Assembly: GCA_030597995.1 (NCBI GenBank)
Contig: JAUVQV010000044.1
Coordinates: 1-6,746, forward strand
Length of the DNA stretch: 6,746 nucleotides
Direction: 5' to 3'
DNA from: Candidatus Rokuibacteriota bacterium
Lineage (GTDB): Bacteria > JAUVQV01
Shown here: positions 6,392 to 6,746 of the stretch, piece after piece
Layout of the letters: each line of letters begins with the position of its first letter
Position numbering within the stretch: the first letter of the stretch is position 1
The notes under the pieces: generated by a model
Seen by the model: the letters and a program-made list of their open reading frames with translations, nothing else
What the model was told of the DNA's origin: nothing
The model's database searches: none
Made by a program: the position numbers and the translations under genes

Positions 6392-6746
6392 ATGCCGTCG
6401 CATCCGGGCTCTCCGCCCACCCGCCGGGAGGCCGGAGAACGCACAGCGGAGACCAACCGGTCGCACTCGGCAATCCTGCTGATATCGTGCCCGGACCGCA
6501 AGGGCCTGGTCGCATCCGTGACCGAGTTTATCTTTCGGAACGGGGGGAACATCATCAGCCTGGAGCAACACGTCGACAGACAAGAGATGGTGTTTTTCAT
6601 GCGCCTGGAGTGGGACCTTAAGGACTTCGACATCCCCCCCGAAAAATTCAGCGAGTGCTTTCAATCCGACATCGCCGGGAAATTCGGAATGCAGTGGAAG
6701 CTCCATTTTGCGACGGAGAGACCACGGATGGCCGTCTTCGTCTCCC
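6392..6746 (+). CDS. purU: Formyltetrahydrofolate deformylase, 5' part only
   Basis: PurU hydrolyses 10-formyl-tetrahydrofolate to formate and tetrahydrofolate, balancing one-carbon units and supplying formate for PurT-type purine synthesis. The frame starts at ATG 6392, four nucleotides after the proA stop, with GGGA at 6380-6383 eight bases upstream. It stays open for 118 codons to the window edge. The visible part is the N-terminal ACT-like regulatory domain: 'AILLISCPDRKGLVASVTEF' from residue 27, 'NGGNIISLEQHVDR', 'FFMRLEWDL', 'F.M.WKL' and 'RPRMAVFVS', all characteristic of PurU. The formyltransferase-like catalytic domain lies beyond the edge, so intactness cannot be judged. The first 26 residues are rich in S, P, R and E and look like a non-conserved extension, so the true start could differ. 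The spacing suggests co-transcription with proBA. Confidence 0.9.
   Translation, partial: MPSHPGSPPTRREAGERTAETNRSHSAILLISCPDRKGLVASVTEFIFRNGGNIISLEQHVDRQEMVFFMRLEWDLKDFDIPPEKFSECFQSDIAGKFGMQWKLHFATERPRMAVFVS

Noticed and set aside
5782..6633. Long open frame on the minus strand (283 codons)
   Set aside because: It is antisense to the end of proA and the start of purU, both clearly real. The translation is low-complexity and resembles no known family.
1..6746. Mobile element, CRISPR array, tRNA or unusual defence system
   Set aside because: No direct-repeat arrays, terminal inverted repeats, transposase-like proteins or cloverleaf-forming segments were seen. All coding space is accounted for by recognisable housekeeping genes.

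Overview
The window is a GC-rich, compact bacterial chromosome segment with every gene on the + strand. Order: the 3' end of a DUF2344 (radical SAM-linked) gene, an RNase G/E family ribonuclease (rng), rplU (L21), rpmA (L27), obgE, proB, proA and the 5' end of purU. The run DUF2344 - rng - rplU - rpmA - obgE - proB - proA is, from general knowledge, typical of the former Deltaproteobacteria (Desulfobacterota/Desulfuromonadota-like lineages). No 16S rRNA or other decisive marker is present, so that placement is an inference. There is no sign of a mobile element, CRISPR array, tRNA or recent gene transfer.

Layout. Positions 1-2092 hold the DUF2344 tail and rng, which overlap by 67 nt if rng starts at the ATG at 458. 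Positions 2093-2208 form an AT-rich intergenic region with two overlapping sigma-70-type promoter candidates directed at rplU. rplU (2209-2562) and rpmA (2564-2818) are one nucleotide apart, with a near-perfect Shine-Dalgarno for rpmA inside the end of rplU. A 133-nt gap with one weak hairpin precedes obgE (2952-3998). obgE, proB, proA and purU are then tightly packed: obgE/proB and proB/proA overlap by 4 nt, and proA/purU are 4 nt apart.

How the genes fit together. RNase G (rRNA 5'-end maturation and mRNA decay), L21, L27 (near the peptidyl-transferase centre) and the Obg GTPase (large-subunit assembly) form a ribosome-biogenesis block. ProB and ProA carry out the first two steps of proline synthesis from glutamate. 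PurU releases formate from 10-formyl-tetrahydrofolate, linking to one-carbon and purine metabolism.

The most notable oddity is proB. No ATG, GTG or TTG lies in frame near its natural N-terminus. A good Shine-Dalgarno sits upstream of an AUA codon at 3995-3997 that overlaps the obgE stop as ATAA, exactly where an ordinary ATGA overlap would be expected, as at proB/proA. Either proB uses a rare AUA start or a single base (3997) is wrong or mutated. No previously undescribed multi-gene system is evident; this is largely a conserved housekeeping region.
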